Shown here one piece after another: positions 35,937 through 44,998 of a stretch of 64,000 nucleotides of DNA. The notes below the pieces were generated by a model. It was not told the origin of the DNA and ran no database searches. It saw nothing but the letters and a program-made list of their open reading frames with translations. The stretch is from CAVVDT01 sp963747005 (GTDB lineage: Bacteria > Pseudomonadota > Alphaproteobacteria > Rhizobiales > Aestuariivirgaceae): assembly GCA_963747005.1 (NCBI GenBank), contig CAVVDT010000007.1, forward strand, positions 62,001 through 126,000. The letters are read 5' to 3'. Within the stretch, counting starts at the first letter, position 1. The number at the start of each line of letters is the position of its first letter. The position numbers were made by a program, and so were the translations under genes.

Positions 35937-36764
35937 GTGACGGGACGTGTCCTGATCGGCAGCGTGTTTGCCAACGATTCAGCGGAGCAGGCGCGCTGGT
36001 TGGCTCTGCAGTTGGCCTACATCCGATCTACGACCGATCAGTTTCATCATGTCGTCTTCATACCCTCCCAGAACCGGCTGACGAATGCCTTCTTCAAAGC
36101 GAATACCGAATTTATTCCGAATGTTGGCGACACGACCATCGCCAGCAATCATGCCCATGTGCTGGGTCTCAGGGCGTTGTTACGGTACTTCAAAGCCCAC
36201 CGTGACGAATACTCGGTGTTTCTGTTCATCGACAGCGACGCCTTTCCAATTCGCAGGAACTGGCTTGATTTGCTGCGGGCGCGACTCCAGCCCCCGCTCG
36301 AGATCGCGGTCGCCATCCGACCGGAGAACCTTGAACAGCGGCTGCACGCATCGATCCTGCTGGCAACCGAGCGGGCATTGGACAACCTGTCATGGGAGGT
36401 TGGTCGCGCGGGCCTGGATCTGGTGGGGCATGCGGAGTCCGACATTATGGTGCCGTTCTACCAGCAAACAAATCGCGAGGGCGTCTTTTCGCTGGTGCGG
36501 TCCAATCAGTTCAATGTTCACCCCCTGCTTTGTGGCATCTACTACGACAGCTTTTACCATCACGGGTGCGGATCGGGGCGAGAGTTCAAAGTACGCTCGC
36601 AATCCTACTGGGCCCATGCCGTCAAGGAGGATGTCGACGTTGCGGCGCTGACCGCCGCGTTGATGAATGACCCGGTAGCGTTCGTGAACCATCTGGCCGG
36701 GTGGAGTCCCATGGAATACGCATCGCCCAATCTCGAGCCGGGGTGGGTCGACAGGCTGAAGTAG
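35937..36764 (+). CDS. Putative glycosyltransferase-like protein
   Basis: 275 residues from a GTG at 35937 with GGAG eight bases upstream; a TTG at 35898 is in frame. The sequence looks like a GT-A fold: an N-terminal VLIGSVFANDS strand, VFLFIDSDAFPIRRNWLDLLR with a D-x-D (near residue 100), and a later VGHAESDIMVPFYQQTNR. I cannot assign a family. Codon use and GC are lower than in the genes on either side. It opens a run of genes for a surface sugar (aminotransferase, acetyltransferase, sulfotransferase), which supports a glycan role. Confidence 0.6.
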   Translation: MTGRVLIGSVFANDSAEQARWLALQLAYIRSTTDQFHHVVFIPSQNRLTNAFFKANTEFIPNVGDTTIASNHAHVLGLRALLRYFKAHRDEYSVFLFIDSDAFPIRRNWLDLLRARLQPPLEIAVAIRPENLEQRLHASILLATERALDNLSWEVGRAGLDLVGHAESDIMVPFYQQTNREGVFSLVRSNQFNVHPLLCGIYYDSFYHHGCGSGREFKVRSQSYWAHAVKEDVDVAALTAALMNDPVAFVNHLAGWSPMEYASPNLEPGWVDRLK

Positions 36765-36819
36765 CCACGCGTCAGTCTCAGGAACAGTCCTGCTCGAGGT
36801 TAGAGTCTCAGGGGAACAA

Positions 36820-37962
36820 ATGCCGATCTCAGACAAGCAGAACCCAATCCCGCTGTTCAAGGTTCGTATGTCGCCTGATGCCGCCGGGCGTGTCGCGGAC
36901 GTGCTTGCATCCGGGTACATCGGTCAGGGCAAGCAGGTCGATGCCTTCGAAGCGGCCCTGGCGAAATTCATCGGCCACCCCACGCCACTGACGGTGAACT
37001 CCGCCACCTCGGGCCTCACCCTGGCGCTGCGCCTGGTGTGCGGTTCCGGCTCCGATCCCGGGGAAATACTGGCCCCGCCCCTTACCTGCACCGCTACCAA
37101 CTGGCCGATTCTCGCTTTGGGCCAGAACATTCGTTGGGTCGATACGAACCCGGCTGACGCAAACATGGATATCGACGACCTGCGAAGGAAGCTGTCTGCC
37201 CGCACCAGAGCCATTGTCGTGGTCCATTGGGGCGGCTACCCGAACGATCTGGATGCGCTGCGGGACGTGCAGGACGAATGCCATGCCCGCCACGGTGTCC
37301 GTCCTTCAATCATCGAGGACGCCGCCCATGCTTTCGGCGCTACGTACAATGGGCGCAGCATCGGCACATCCGGAAACTACTGCGTGTTCAGCTTTCAAGC
37401 TATCAAGCACGTTACGTGCGGAGACGGCGGGGCGCTGATTTGCCCGGACGAAGCCCGGGTTGAGCGCGGACGCCTGCTGCGCTGGTTTGGTATCGACAGG
37501 AGCAAAAACGACGACTCACGTTGCGAGCAGGATATCCTCGATTGGGGCTACAAGTTCCATATGAATGACATCGCTGCCGCTATCGGCCTGGCGAACCTCC
37601 CGGCGGTCGCAGATACCCTTAAACGCCACCGGGAGAATGCCGAGTACTATCGCGTGGCTTTGCGCGACGTGGCGGGGATTCGCTTGTTGGAGGAAGCGCC
37701 GGATCGCGGGAGTGCGCATTGGCTGTTCACCCTGCGCGCCTCGCGACGGGATGATCTGAGACGAAAGCTGCATGAGCGTGGGATTGCGTCGAGCATGGTG
37801 CACAAGCGCAACGACCACTATTCCTGTACCCGTGCGTTCCGCGCCGAGGATCTTCCCGGCACCAACATCATGGACCGCGAGATGTTGTGCATTCCAGTTG
37901 GATGGTGGGTTGAGGCCGCGGACCGGGAACGGATCGCAGAGGTCATCCGAGAGGGCTGGTGA
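36820..37962 (+). CDS. DegT/DnrJ/EryC1/StrS-family sugar aminotransferase
   Basis: 380 residues, with AGGGGAAC before the ATG. The fold type I aminotransferase pattern includes LASGYIGQGKQVDAFE, VNSATSGLTLALRL, PPLTCTATNWPIL, IIEDAAHAFGATYNG and the PLP lysine Lys196 in FQAIKHVTCGDGG. YKFHMNDIAAAIGLANL is the usual GYNYRMsdi-type segment. These enzymes aminate keto-sugar nucleotides, giving amino sugars for surface polysaccharides. The GNAT gene overlaps its stop by four bases, so an N-acylated amino sugar is the likely product. Confidence 0.9.
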   Translation: MPISDKQNPIPLFKVRMSPDAAGRVADVLASGYIGQGKQVDAFEAALAKFIGHPTPLTVNSATSGLTLALRLVCGSGSDPGEILAPPLTCTATNWPILALGQNIRWVDTNPADANMDIDDLRRKLSARTRAIVVVHWGGYPNDLDALRDVQDECHARHGVRPSIIEDAAHAFGATYNGRSIGTSGNYCVFSFQAIKHVTCGDGGALICPDEARVERGRLLRWFGIDRSKNDDSRCEQDILDWGYKFHMNDIAAAIGLANLPAVADTLKRHRENAEYYRVALRDVAGIRLLEEAPDRGSAHWLFTLRASRRDDLRRKLHERGIASSMVHKRNDHYSCTRAFRAEDLPGTNIMDREMLCIPVGWWVEAADRERIAEVIREGW

Positions 37963-38456
37963 CCTTGAAGGTTGTCTTAAGACCGCTCGAGTTCGGAGAT
38001 CTCGAATTCGTGTGCGAGGTGCGACATCACCCGGAGACCCTGCCTCACCTGCATGACCCACGCGTTTTCTCGCTCCAGGAGGTTCGGCAGTGGTTTGTCG
38101 AAGCCAGGCCGGAGTGGCTGGTCGTGGAAATGGGTACTGCCAAGGTTGGCTATGTCCGCATCTCGGACAAGGACCGCACCGGCCAATGCCTCAAGGTCGG
38201 AATGGATATCCATCCGTCATTTCGGCGCAACGGGATCGCCAGCGCTGCCTATGAGGTCCTGTTCCAGCGACTGAGCGCTGAAGGATGGAAGCTGGCATGG
38301 CTCGAGGTCCTGTCGGGTAATTCCGCCGCAAGGGCGCTCTACGAGAAGCTGGGTTTTTCATACATTCCCGATAGAGACCGCGTCGTGGAGCACGGGGGGG
38401 AGCCACAAGTCTCGGTCGCGATGTCAAGAGCGCTCGCTTCGGCCCAACGGGCATAG
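37959..38456 (+). CDS. GNAT-family N-acetyltransferase
   Basis: 165 residues from a GTG that overlaps the stop of the aminotransferase gene (GTGA), with GAGAGG upstream. The GNAT core is seen as VVLRPLEFGDLEFVCEVR, VGYVRISDK, VGMDIHPSFRRNGIASAAYEVLF (the acetyl-CoA loop RRNGIA) and LEVLSGNSAARALYEKLGF. Coupled translation with a sugar aminotransferase suggests that it acylates the new amino group, as in PseC/PseH or FdtB/FdtC-type pairs. Confidence 0.85.
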   Translation: MTLKVVLRPLEFGDLEFVCEVRHHPETLPHLHDPRVFSLQEVRQWFVEARPEWLVVEMGTAKVGYVRISDKDRTGQCLKVGMDIHPSFRRNGIASAAYEVLFQRLSAEGWKLAWLEVLSGNSAARALYEKLGFSYIPDRDRVVEHGGEPQVSVAMSRALASAQRA

Positions 38457-38457
38457 C

Positions 38458-38472
38458 CGCCCTTGCGGGGCG
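38458..38472 (+). terminator. Short hairpin after the acetyltransferase gene
   Basis: CGCCC (38458-38462) pairs with GGGCG (38468-38472) around TTGCG. It lies in the 49-base gap between two convergent stops. No T tract follows, so it is a weak candidate. Confidence 0.3.
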
Positions 38473-38505
38473 ACACCAACGGCGTGGGACCGATGGGATC
38501 CGATC

Positions 38506-39180
38506 CTAATAGCCCAGGCTGACGGCGTATTCATTTATGACGCTCTCTTCATCGGGGCTGAACTGGCCGCGGCCCGCTCCGATCGTGGCACTCGGTTGGC
38601 CGACGATGTCCAGGACATCGGCCGTCAGTGTGGCGTCACACCCGACGAAGTTGAACAGTTTGCGGATCGTGTTCTTCTTGTCGAAGACGAGATCCTCCAG
38701 CTTCAACATCAGGTCAACATGGGGAAGCGCAGCATCGTACCATTTGCGGATCGTCTCGAGTTTTTCAAGCGGAGGAGGCGCTGGAGACCGGCTCAGGCCG
38801 AATTCGACATAGTTCGAGTCGTTGCCCTTGAAGAGGATATCCAGAGGATTCCTGACACAACAAATGAACCTGGATCGCGGGAAATGCCGTTTCAGCAGGG
38901 GGATGATGAGCATCAGGTGCCCATGCTTGATCACCCATTTGTCGAGCTGTCTGGTGTCGTTTTCGATCAGCGAAATCAGGGTGTGGTCATCGAAGAGCAT
39001 GAGGGCCTTGAAGAGCGATCGAAACTCCATTCCTCTGTAGTCGAGCATCGGATTCGTGAGTTCGGGGAGGCCGTCGAAGCCCTTCTGGATCAGCAATCCG
39101 GACACCAGTCGTGTCCCCGTATTCTTCCATCCTCCAATGAAGACCTGTGTCACCTCGTTCGCCGTCATGCCGAACACCAT
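38506..39180 (-). CDS. Sulfotransferase-family protein
   Basis: 224 residues from the ATG at 39178-39180; 39168 is another choice. The PAPS-binding loop is FIGGWKNTGTRLVSGLL (GxxKxxT type), and the second PAPS element is FICCVRNPLDILFKG. The later part (LMLKLEDLVFDKKNTIRKLFNFVG) matches the usual helix that closes the active site. It is short compared with many carbohydrate sulfotransferases (about 250-320). It is convergent with the aminotransferase-acetyltransferase pair and shares their lower GC, so sulfation of a surface glycan is a fair guess. Confidence 0.75.
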   Translation of the reverse strand: MVFGMTANEVTQVFIGGWKNTGTRLVSGLLIQKGFDGLPELTNPMLDYRGMEFRSLFKALMLFDDHTLISLIENDTRQLDKWVIKHGHLMLIIPLLKRHFPRSRFICCVRNPLDILFKGNDSNYVEFGLSRSPAPPPLEKLETIRKWYDAALPHVDLMLKLEDLVFDKKNTIRKLFNFVGCDATLTADVLDIVGQPSATIGAGRGQFSPDEESVINEYAVSLGY

Positions 39181-39405
39181 TCGCAACGAAGCCGCGGGGT
39201 GGCCTGCTGCCGGTTTTTCGGAAAGCAGGTCAAGCTATCATAGCCTGCATTCTGCACTCCATGATGCCGAGAAATCATGGCGCGGAGCGGTGGCGAGGTG
39301 GCCCTGACCGGCGAAGCAATTCGGCGGCCTGGCCGAGCGCCATCGATGCGACAACAAACGGCATGGCCCCATCGATTGAGGGACGATCAAGACGTCTGCC
39401 GTATC

Positions 39406-40101
39406 CTACGCGTGCCTGAGGCTCATGCGCATGCGGCGCTCGACGCGGCGGGTGAAGAGCGACATGGGCCAGGCAAGAATGAAATAGATCACGGCGGCGA
39501 GAACGAACAGGTGCATCGGCAGGAACGACATCATCGCCAGATCCTTGGCCCTGAGCATCAGTTCGGGAGTCGAGATCAGCGAACACAGCGAGGTATCCTT
39601 CAGCAGGATGATCAGCATGTTGAGCATGGGCGGCAGGATGATGCGCATGGCCTGCGGCAGGATGATGTAGCGGAAGCTCATGTAAGGGGTCATGCCGACG
39701 GCGGCGGCAGCTTCGCGCTGGCCCTTGTGCACCGCCTGAATGCCGGCACGGAACACCTCGGCGAAATAGCCCCCGGCGCTCATGCCGAGCCCGACCACGC
39801 CAGCCACGAAGGCATCGAGCACGATCCCTAAAGGAACGAGACCGAAATAGATGAGGAACAGAATGGTGAGTGCCGGAATGCCGCGCGCCAGTTCGATATA
39901 GCTGCGCGCAAGGCCCCGCAGCAGGCGGTTGTGGGAGAGCCTGCCCAACGCCAGAACAAGGCCGATCACCACTGCCAGCACGAACGAGCAGATGGTGAGC
40001 TCGATGGTCACGATGATCGAGGGCACGAGCTGCGGCCACCAGGCGGACCAGTTCTGCGGGTAGACGGCGAGGAAGCCTTCGAAGTTGGAAATCATTGCCA
40101 C
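39406..40101 (-). CDS. Amino acid ABC transporter permease
   Basis: 231 residues, about five membrane helices. The family segment is LARGIPALTILFLIYFGL, and the EAA-loop is QREAAAAVGMTPYMSFRYIILPQA. It overlaps the other permease by ten bases. Together with the genes up to 42515 it forms a complete amino acid uptake unit. A 219-base stretch after its stop separates it from the sulfotransferase gene and shows no further gene. Confidence 0.9.
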   Translation of the reverse strand: MAMISNFEGFLAVYPQNWSAWWPQLVPSIIVTIELTICSFVLAVVIGLVLALGRLSHNRLLRGLARSYIELARGIPALTILFLIYFGLVPLGIVLDAFVAGVVGLGMSAGGYFAEVFRAGIQAVHKGQREAAAAVGMTPYMSFRYIILPQAMRIILPPMLNMLIILLKDTSLCSLISTPELMLRAKDLAMMSFLPMHLFVLAAVIYFILAWPMSLFTRRVERRMRMSLRHA

Positions 40102-40748
40102 GCCCTTTGCTGCCGCTCCAGCCGGTCAACGATGCGGGCCATGGGAAAGGCCAGGATGAAGTAGAGGATCGCCACCATGGCGTAGATCGTGGCGGTATCG
40201 AAAGTCGAGGTGACGAGGTTGCGGGCGAAGAACATGATTTCTGGCGCGGCGATGGCCGAGACCACGGCGGTATCCTTGAAGAGCGCAATGGCATAGTTGC
40301 CGACGGGCGGCAGGGTGATGCGCCAGGTCTGCGGCAGGATGATGTAGCGCAGCGACATCCATGGTGTCATGCCCACCGACAGCGCCGCCTCGCGCTGGCC
40401 GGAATGGATGGCGGCGATGCCGGCACGGAACACTTCGGTCAGCACCGCCCCGCCATTGAGGCCGAGCCCGATGATGGCGGCGAAGAAGGAAGGGATCTTG
40501 TAGCCCAGGTAGGGCAGGCCGAAATAAATGATGAAGAGCTGGGTGAGGACCGGCGTGTTGCGGAATACCTCAACGTAGGCCGTGATGATCCAGTTGAGCC
40601 AGCGCATGCCGGCGCGCTGGATGAGGGCCAGCGACAGACCGAGGACGACGGCGGCAATAAGCGAGACAAGCGTGATCTCGATAGTGGTGACAGCGCCGCG
40701 AAGCAGCGGCGGTGCCAGTTTCACGATCGTGGCAGCGAATGCATCCAT
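40092..40748 (-). CDS. Amino acid ABC transporter permease (second subunit)
   Basis: 218 residues, about five membrane helices. VEVFRNTPVLTQLFIIYFGLP and the EAA-loop QREAALSVGMTPWMSLRYIILPQT are typical of the HisM/GlnP family. It starts three bases after the ATPase stop. Its sequence is similar to its partner in the EAA region, as is usual for such heterodimers. Confidence 0.92.
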   Translation of the reverse strand: MDAFAATIVKLAPPLLRGAVTTIEITLVSLIAAVVLGLSLALIQRAGMRWLNWIITAYVEVFRNTPVLTQLFIIYFGLPYLGYKIPSFFAAIIGLGLNGGAVLTEVFRAGIAAIHSGQREAALSVGMTPWMSLRYIILPQTWRITLPPVGNYAIALFKDTAVVSAIAAPEIMFFARNLVTSTFDTATIYAMVAILYFILAFPMARIVDRLERQQRAWQ

Positions 40749-40751
40749 GGG

Positions 40752-41522
40752 TCAGTGCTCGAGGATCTGCTTGAGAAAGGCGCGCAGCCGCTCGTGGCTG
40801 GGATTGCCGATCACCTGATCGGGCGGACCCTCCTCGACAATGAGACCATCGGAGATGAAGATCACATGGTCGGCCACATGGTGGGCAAAGCGTACTTCGT
40901 GGGTGACCAGCACCATGGAGATGCCCTCGACCGCTAGTTCCTGGATGACTTTCAGCACCTCGCCGACCAGTTCGGGATCGAGCGCCGAGGTCGGCTCGTC
41001 GAACAGCATGAGCTTGGGCTGCTGGGCCAGCGACCGGGCAATGGCCACGCGCTGCTGCTGGCCGCCCGACAGGCGCTCGGGGAACTCCTCGGCCTTGTGC
41101 GACATGTGCACCTTCTGCAGCATGGCATCGGCCAGCTCGTAGGCGGACTTCTTGTCCATGCCGCGCACCTTCATGGGTGCGATGGCGACATTGTCGCGCG
41201 CGTTCAGATGCGGCCACAGGTAAAAGCCCTGGAACACCATGCCGACCTGGGCGCGCTGTTTGGCGAGCTGCTTTTCGGTCATGCGCACCAACTTGCCGTT
41301 GACCTGGTGCTCGCCGAACAGCTCGCCGTCCAGATGGATGTGTCCCGAGGTGGGCGTTTCCATGTAGTTGATGCAGCGCAACAGGGTTGACTTGCCGCAC
41401 CCCGACGGCCCGATGATGGCCGTCTTGTGGCCGCGCTCGAGCGTCATGTCGACGCCTCTCAGCACCTCCAGCTCGCCGAAATTCTTGCGCAGGTCTTCTA
41501 CACGCAGAAGCGGTTCTGCCAT
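40752..41522 (-). CDS. Amino acid ABC transporter ATP-binding protein
   Basis: 256 residues. Walker A is GPSGCGKSTLLRC, the Q-loop is GMVFQGFYLWPHL, the signature is LSGGQQQRVAIARSL, Walker B is LMLFDEPTSALDP and the switch His is in LVTHEVRF. It is the second gene of the unit, after the binding protein, and is separated from it by an 84-base gap that holds a strong hairpin. Confidence 0.94.
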   Translation of the reverse strand: MAEPLLRVEDLRKNFGELEVLRGVDMTLERGHKTAIIGPSGCGKSTLLRCINYMETPTSGHIHLDGELFGEHQVNGKLVRMTEKQLAKQRAQVGMVFQGFYLWPHLNARDNVAIAPMKVRGMDKKSAYELADAMLQKVHMSHKAEEFPERLSGGQQQRVAIARSLAQQPKLMLFDEPTSALDPELVGEVLKVIQELAVEGISMVLVTHEVRFAHHVADHVIFISDGLIVEEGPPDQVIGNPSHERLRAFLKQILEH

Positions 41523-41554
41523 TGGCCCCCCGGCTTCGACTTGTGGTGGAAGGA

Positions 41555-41587
41555 GACGACGGCAGGACCCCCCATCCGGCCGTCGTC
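41555..41587 (-). terminator. Hairpin between binding-protein and ATPase genes (attenuator)
   Basis: GACGACGGC (41555-41563) and GCCGTCGTC (41579-41587) are perfect nine-base arms around a 15-base loop. The transcript runs on the minus strand from the binding protein into the ATPase gene, so this element lies just after the first gene. It likely keeps binding-protein levels above those of the membrane parts. Confidence 0.6.
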
Positions 41588-41606
41588 CACGGATCGTCGA
41601 AGCCCG

Positions 41607-42515
41607 TCAGCCCTTGCAGGCAGCGGGTAGTGTCGGCTGCTTCCAGTCGGCCGGACGATCGACGCCGGCACGCTCGTTGACCGGGCTCGGCTGGAACCAC
41701 GACGGGTCGCCGAGGCCGTACTTCTTGGCCACCTCGCGATTCATGCACTTGGCCCAGATTTCGGCGATCTTTTCGTTGAAGGCCTTCTCCAGATTGGGCG
41801 CGTCCTTCGACAGGCCGAACACCACGTTGTACTTCGAGGTGATGGTCGAATATTTCTTGTCGTAGGGCTGGTTGATCGACACGGCATGGATGCCCCAATC
41901 GGGATTCTTCGAGATCGTGTACTGAACCAGTGGCGGATCGGCGAACAGCGCGTCGATGCGCCCTGCCAGCATGTCGCGAATGGCGGCATCGCTGGTCTCG
42001 TAGAGCTTGAGCGTGGTGTTGGGGATCGCCTTCAACTGATCGATCCAGCCGAAGCCCTGGATGGTGGCGATGGTTTTGCCATCGAGATCCCCGATCGTCG
42101 ACCAGTTGGTCGCATTTTTCTGGGTGATGTTGGCGCCGCCATAATAGATCGGATCGGTGATGTTGATCACCTCGGTGCGCGGCTTGTTCCAGCCCATCAT
42201 GCCATGCATGGCATCGACCCGGCGGGACTTCACCGATTCGATTTCGGCCGCCCATTCCATCTGCACCGGCTCGACCTTGAGGCCGAGCTGCTCGCCGACC
42301 CATTGCATGAGCTCGCCATCGAGACCGATGAGCTTGCCGTCCTTGGCGCTGGTTCCCGGCATGTCGCCGTTGAAGGCAACCATCAAAACGCCCGGCTTGA
42401 TCGTTTCCAGATCGGCCGCAGCGGCCGGACCGGCAGTGTACAGCATCACGCTGCCGAGCATGGTCGTACTGGTTGCCAGCGCAGCCCACAACGTGCCCCG
42501 ACGAGATATTTTCAT
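41607..42515 (-). CDS. Amino acid ABC transporter substrate-binding protein (family 3)
   Basis: 302 residues. The signal sequence (MKISRRGTLWAALATSTT, ending GPAAAADL) has twin arginines. The mature protein shows LIGLDGELMQWVGEQLGLKVEPV, EIESVKSRRVDAMHGMMGWNKPRTEVINIT (family 3 signature region) and DMLAGRIDALFADPPL. The MHGMMGW part differs from the common SGM-type sequence. Ligand unknown. It is divergent from a TetR regulator with operator-like repeats between them. Confidence 0.92.
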   Translation of the reverse strand: MKISRRGTLWAALATSTTMLGSVMLYTAGPAAAADLETIKPGVLMVAFNGDMPGTSAKDGKLIGLDGELMQWVGEQLGLKVEPVQMEWAAEIESVKSRRVDAMHGMMGWNKPRTEVINITDPIYYGGANITQKNATNWSTIGDLDGKTIATIQGFGWIDQLKAIPNTTLKLYETSDAAIRDMLAGRIDALFADPPLVQYTISKNPDWGIHAVSINQPYDKKYSTITSKYNVVFGLSKDAPNLEKAFNEKIAEIWAKCMNREVAKKYGLGDPSWFQPSPVNERAGVDRPADWKQPTLPAACKG

Positions 42516-42550
42516 TGTCCTGATCCTCCCTGGACGTTCGGCACCCTTAC

Positions 42551-42589
42551 CATAGGGTTGCCTTTGTTTGCACCATAGACTACCCTATG
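42551..42589. promoter_or_regulatory. Operator-like inverted repeats between transporter and TetR genes
   Basis: CATAGGG (42551-42557) and CCCTATG (42583-42589) are exact inverted repeats. A third CATAG (42574-42578) faces CTATG (42585-42589) across six bases. They lie in the gap between the divergent binding-protein and TetR genes, and should bind the TetR dimer. The right arm contains the ATG at 42587, which argues that translation starts further on. Confidence 0.55.
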
Positions 42590-42643
42590 TTAAATTATGA
42601 CGCAAGCCCTCTCGACGCCGCCCATTGCCAGCTTGCGACAAGG

Positions 42644-43297
42644 ATGAAGGCACGAACCATGAGGAAACCAAGGGCTGGCACCCTCGGCAAGCGGGATTGG
42701 GTGCTCGCTGCTCGAAAGCTTTTGATCAGGAAGGGAATCTCGAACGTCAAAGTCGAACCTCTGGCAAAGGCCCTGGGGGTGACGAGCGGCAGCTTCTATT
42801 GGCATTTCTCTCGCCGCCAGGACCTTTACGACGCCCTCTTGCAGGACTGGTACAACACCAATACGGCGACCCTGTTCAACGCCGTCGAGAATGCCGGGAA
42901 TGCACCGCGCCAGCAGTATCTGGCGTTCTTTGGCGTGTGGGTGCTGGAGCGCGATTTCGACCCCAAGTACGACCAGGCGGTGCGCGACTGGGCCCGTGCC
43001 TCAAAGAAGGTGGGCGAAGTCCTGGGCAAGGTCGATCAAAGCCGCATCCGGCTGCTACAGCAAATCTATGAGGGCTTCGGCTACAAAGGGCTGGAAGCGG
43101 AGATGCGCGCGCGCGTCACCTATTATCACCAGGTCGGATACTACGCGATGCAGGTGAAGGAGCCGCGCAAGCGCCGGCTGGAGCTGGTGCCCTATTATTT
43201 CGAGATCCTGACCGGCTTCCACTGGATGGATGAGATGCGCACGGTGGACGAGATCCGTGCCGGTATGCTCGGCAATACTTCGGTCGTCGATGCTTAG
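42644..43297 (+). CDS. TetR/AcrR-family transcriptional regulator
   Basis: 217 residues from the ATG at 42644 (AAGG just upstream); the ATGs at 42587 and 42659 are alternatives. The N-terminal helix-turn-helix is clear: DWVLAARKLLIRKGISNVKVEPLAKALGVTSGSFYWHFSRRQDLYDALL. The remainder is the helical ligand-binding domain. It is divergent from an amino acid transporter and probably represses it. The operator covers the first ATG, so that ATG is unlikely to be the true start. Confidence 0.88.
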   Translation: MKARTMRKPRAGTLGKRDWVLAARKLLIRKGISNVKVEPLAKALGVTSGSFYWHFSRRQDLYDALLQDWYNTNTATLFNAVENAGNAPRQQYLAFFGVWVLERDFDPKYDQAVRDWARASKKVGEVLGKVDQSRIRLLQQIYEGFGYKGLEAEMRARVTYYHQVGYYAMQVKEPRKRRLELVPYYFEILTGFHWMDEMRTVDEIRAGMLGNTSVVDA

Positions 43298-43436
43298 GGT
43301 CAGGCTACACCACTCGCCGGGATACGACCTCGGGAGATGTCGTTGATCTGTCCAATTTGAGCATAGTCCTACGTGACCGGCTCGTGCTCCAGAGGCGCGT
43401 CCCAAGAGGATTGAATCTGGAGATGGATTGAGCCAT

Positions 43437-44957
43437 TCACGACCCAGTTGCAGGTTGACCCATCCATCGCGCAGCCTCACAACGCGAGCGCATGGGCCGC
43501 TCGAGCGTGTGGCGGCGCAGCACCCGCCCGCAGCGTGCACCCGTCGAGACACCGGCAAGCCATGTCAGGCCGCCATTGATGTAAACGCGTTCCAGACCTC
43601 GCGACGGCAAGGTGGGTTCGGAAAAGGTCGCGCAATCAATGATGCGCCCGTGGTCGAAGACCACCAGGTCGGCAAACGCTCCCACCGCGATCGTTCCCCT
43701 GTCCTTGAGGCCGAAGACGCCGGCAGGCAGCGAAGTCATCTTTCTGACCGCATCCTCCAGCGCCAGCAGCCGGACATCGCGACTGTAATGGCCCAGCACG
43801 CGGGGGAAGGTGCCCCACAGGCGCGGATGCGGGAATTTGTCGCGTGGCAGACCATCGGACCCGATCATGGCGTCCGGCCAGGCAATGATGCGCCGCACAT
43901 CGCTTTCATCGAGCGCAAAGTAAATCGCTCCTGCCGGCTGCAGGCGCCCGATCGCCTCCGAACAGGAACAATCCAGTTCGCGGGCGATCTCTGAAAGTTC
44001 GCGGCCGCCGGCTTCAGGCATGGCAAGCGACCAGGTAATCAACACCTTTGTCGACTGCCGCACCCGGTCCGCCTTCAACACGGTGGACGATGCCGCATAT
44101 GGGTAGACGTCGATAGCGAGCGGCTGTTGCTGCATGGCCTCGGTGAGCAACCGCAGTGTCGTCCTGCTCAAGCCGTGATTGGCCTTGCCGACGCATTTGT
44201 GATGCGAGAAGACGACCGGCACCTGTGCGGACCTGGCCGTCGTCAGCGTCTCCTCGATTGAACCAAGGATGCCGTCGGCCTCGTCGCGCATGTGGGTGGC
44301 ATAAAGTCCGTCATGGTGGTGCACCACCTCGCACAGGCGCACGATCTCCTCGGCCGGTGCCGCCTGTGCGGGGGCATAGGCGAGACCCGTCGACAGGCCG
44401 ATGGCACCGTCGCGCATGGCCTGGTCGAGCATCTGCGCCATCTGGACGATTTCGACGTCGCTGGCAGGACGGTCGAGATCTTCCATGACGCTGGCTCTGA
44501 GGCTCGCGTGGCCGGCCAGCATGACCATGTTGACCGCTGCCGGATGGCGTTCGAGCGCCTCGAGATAGGCGTCCATGGTGGCGAAGCGGTAATCCTGCCG
44601 TGTGCCGATCAGATCGAGCGGCGGAGGGGGATCACGTCGCATCTCAGCAGGCGCGATGCTGATGCCGCAGTTGCCTGCAACCACGGTGGTGACGCCTTGG
44701 CTCACCTTCATGGTCATGTCCGGCGTATCCAGAAGGGCGGTGTCGTCATGCGTGTGAGCGTCGATGAAGCCCGGCGCGACCGTCATGCCGCGCACATCGA
44801 TCCTTTCTGCGGCCTGGCTGGCGGACAGATCGCCGATGGCTGCAATACGATCCGCGTTGATGCCGATATCGGCGCGATAGGCCGGGCTGCCGGCTCCATC
44901 GATCAACACGCCGCCCGACAGAACCAGATCGAAGCGTTCGCCATTGATGTCGTCCAT
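43437..44957 (-). CDS. N-acyl-D-amino-acid deacylase (D-aminoacylase)
   Basis: 506 residues of the amidohydrolase superfamily. VLSGGVLIDGAGSPAYRADIGI opens the protein; the metal-binding HTH is in PGFIDAHTHDD, and the family Cys is in VVAGNCGIS. YATHMRDEADG and FSHHKCVGK carry further metal ligands, and the catalytic Asp is in MIGSDGLP. These are the features of D-aminoacylase, which removes the acyl group from N-acyl-D-amino acids in the cytoplasm. It is the last gene of a long minus-strand unit with a dipeptide transporter. Confidence 0.92.
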   Translation of the reverse strand: MDDINGERFDLVLSGGVLIDGAGSPAYRADIGINADRIAAIGDLSASQAAERIDVRGMTVAPGFIDAHTHDDTALLDTPDMTMKVSQGVTTVVAGNCGISIAPAEMRRDPPPPLDLIGTRQDYRFATMDAYLEALERHPAAVNMVMLAGHASLRASVMEDLDRPASDVEIVQMAQMLDQAMRDGAIGLSTGLAYAPAQAAPAEEIVRLCEVVHHHDGLYATHMRDEADGILGSIEETLTTARSAQVPVVFSHHKCVGKANHGLSRTTLRLLTEAMQQQPLAIDVYPYAASSTVLKADRVRQSTKVLITWSLAMPEAGGRELSEIARELDCSCSEAIGRLQPAGAIYFALDESDVRRIIAWPDAMIGSDGLPRDKFPHPRLWGTFPRVLGHYSRDVRLLALEDAVRKMTSLPAGVFGLKDRGTIAVGAFADLVVFDHGRIIDCATFSEPTLPSRGLERVYINGGLTWLAGVSTGARCGRVLRRHTLERPMRSRCEAARWMGQPATGS

Positions 44958-44998
44958 GCTCGCGTTCCCCCCTTGGGTATTCTCGCGGCCGGTACCGG

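Noticed and set aside
35937..39180. Genomic island with integrase or attachment sites
   Set aside because: The composition shift is visible, but I found no integrase, tRNA or flanking direct repeat, so only a possible transfer is reported.
40570..42489. 639-codon minus-strand open frame
   Set aside because: It lies in another frame over a complete ABC transporter. No family features.
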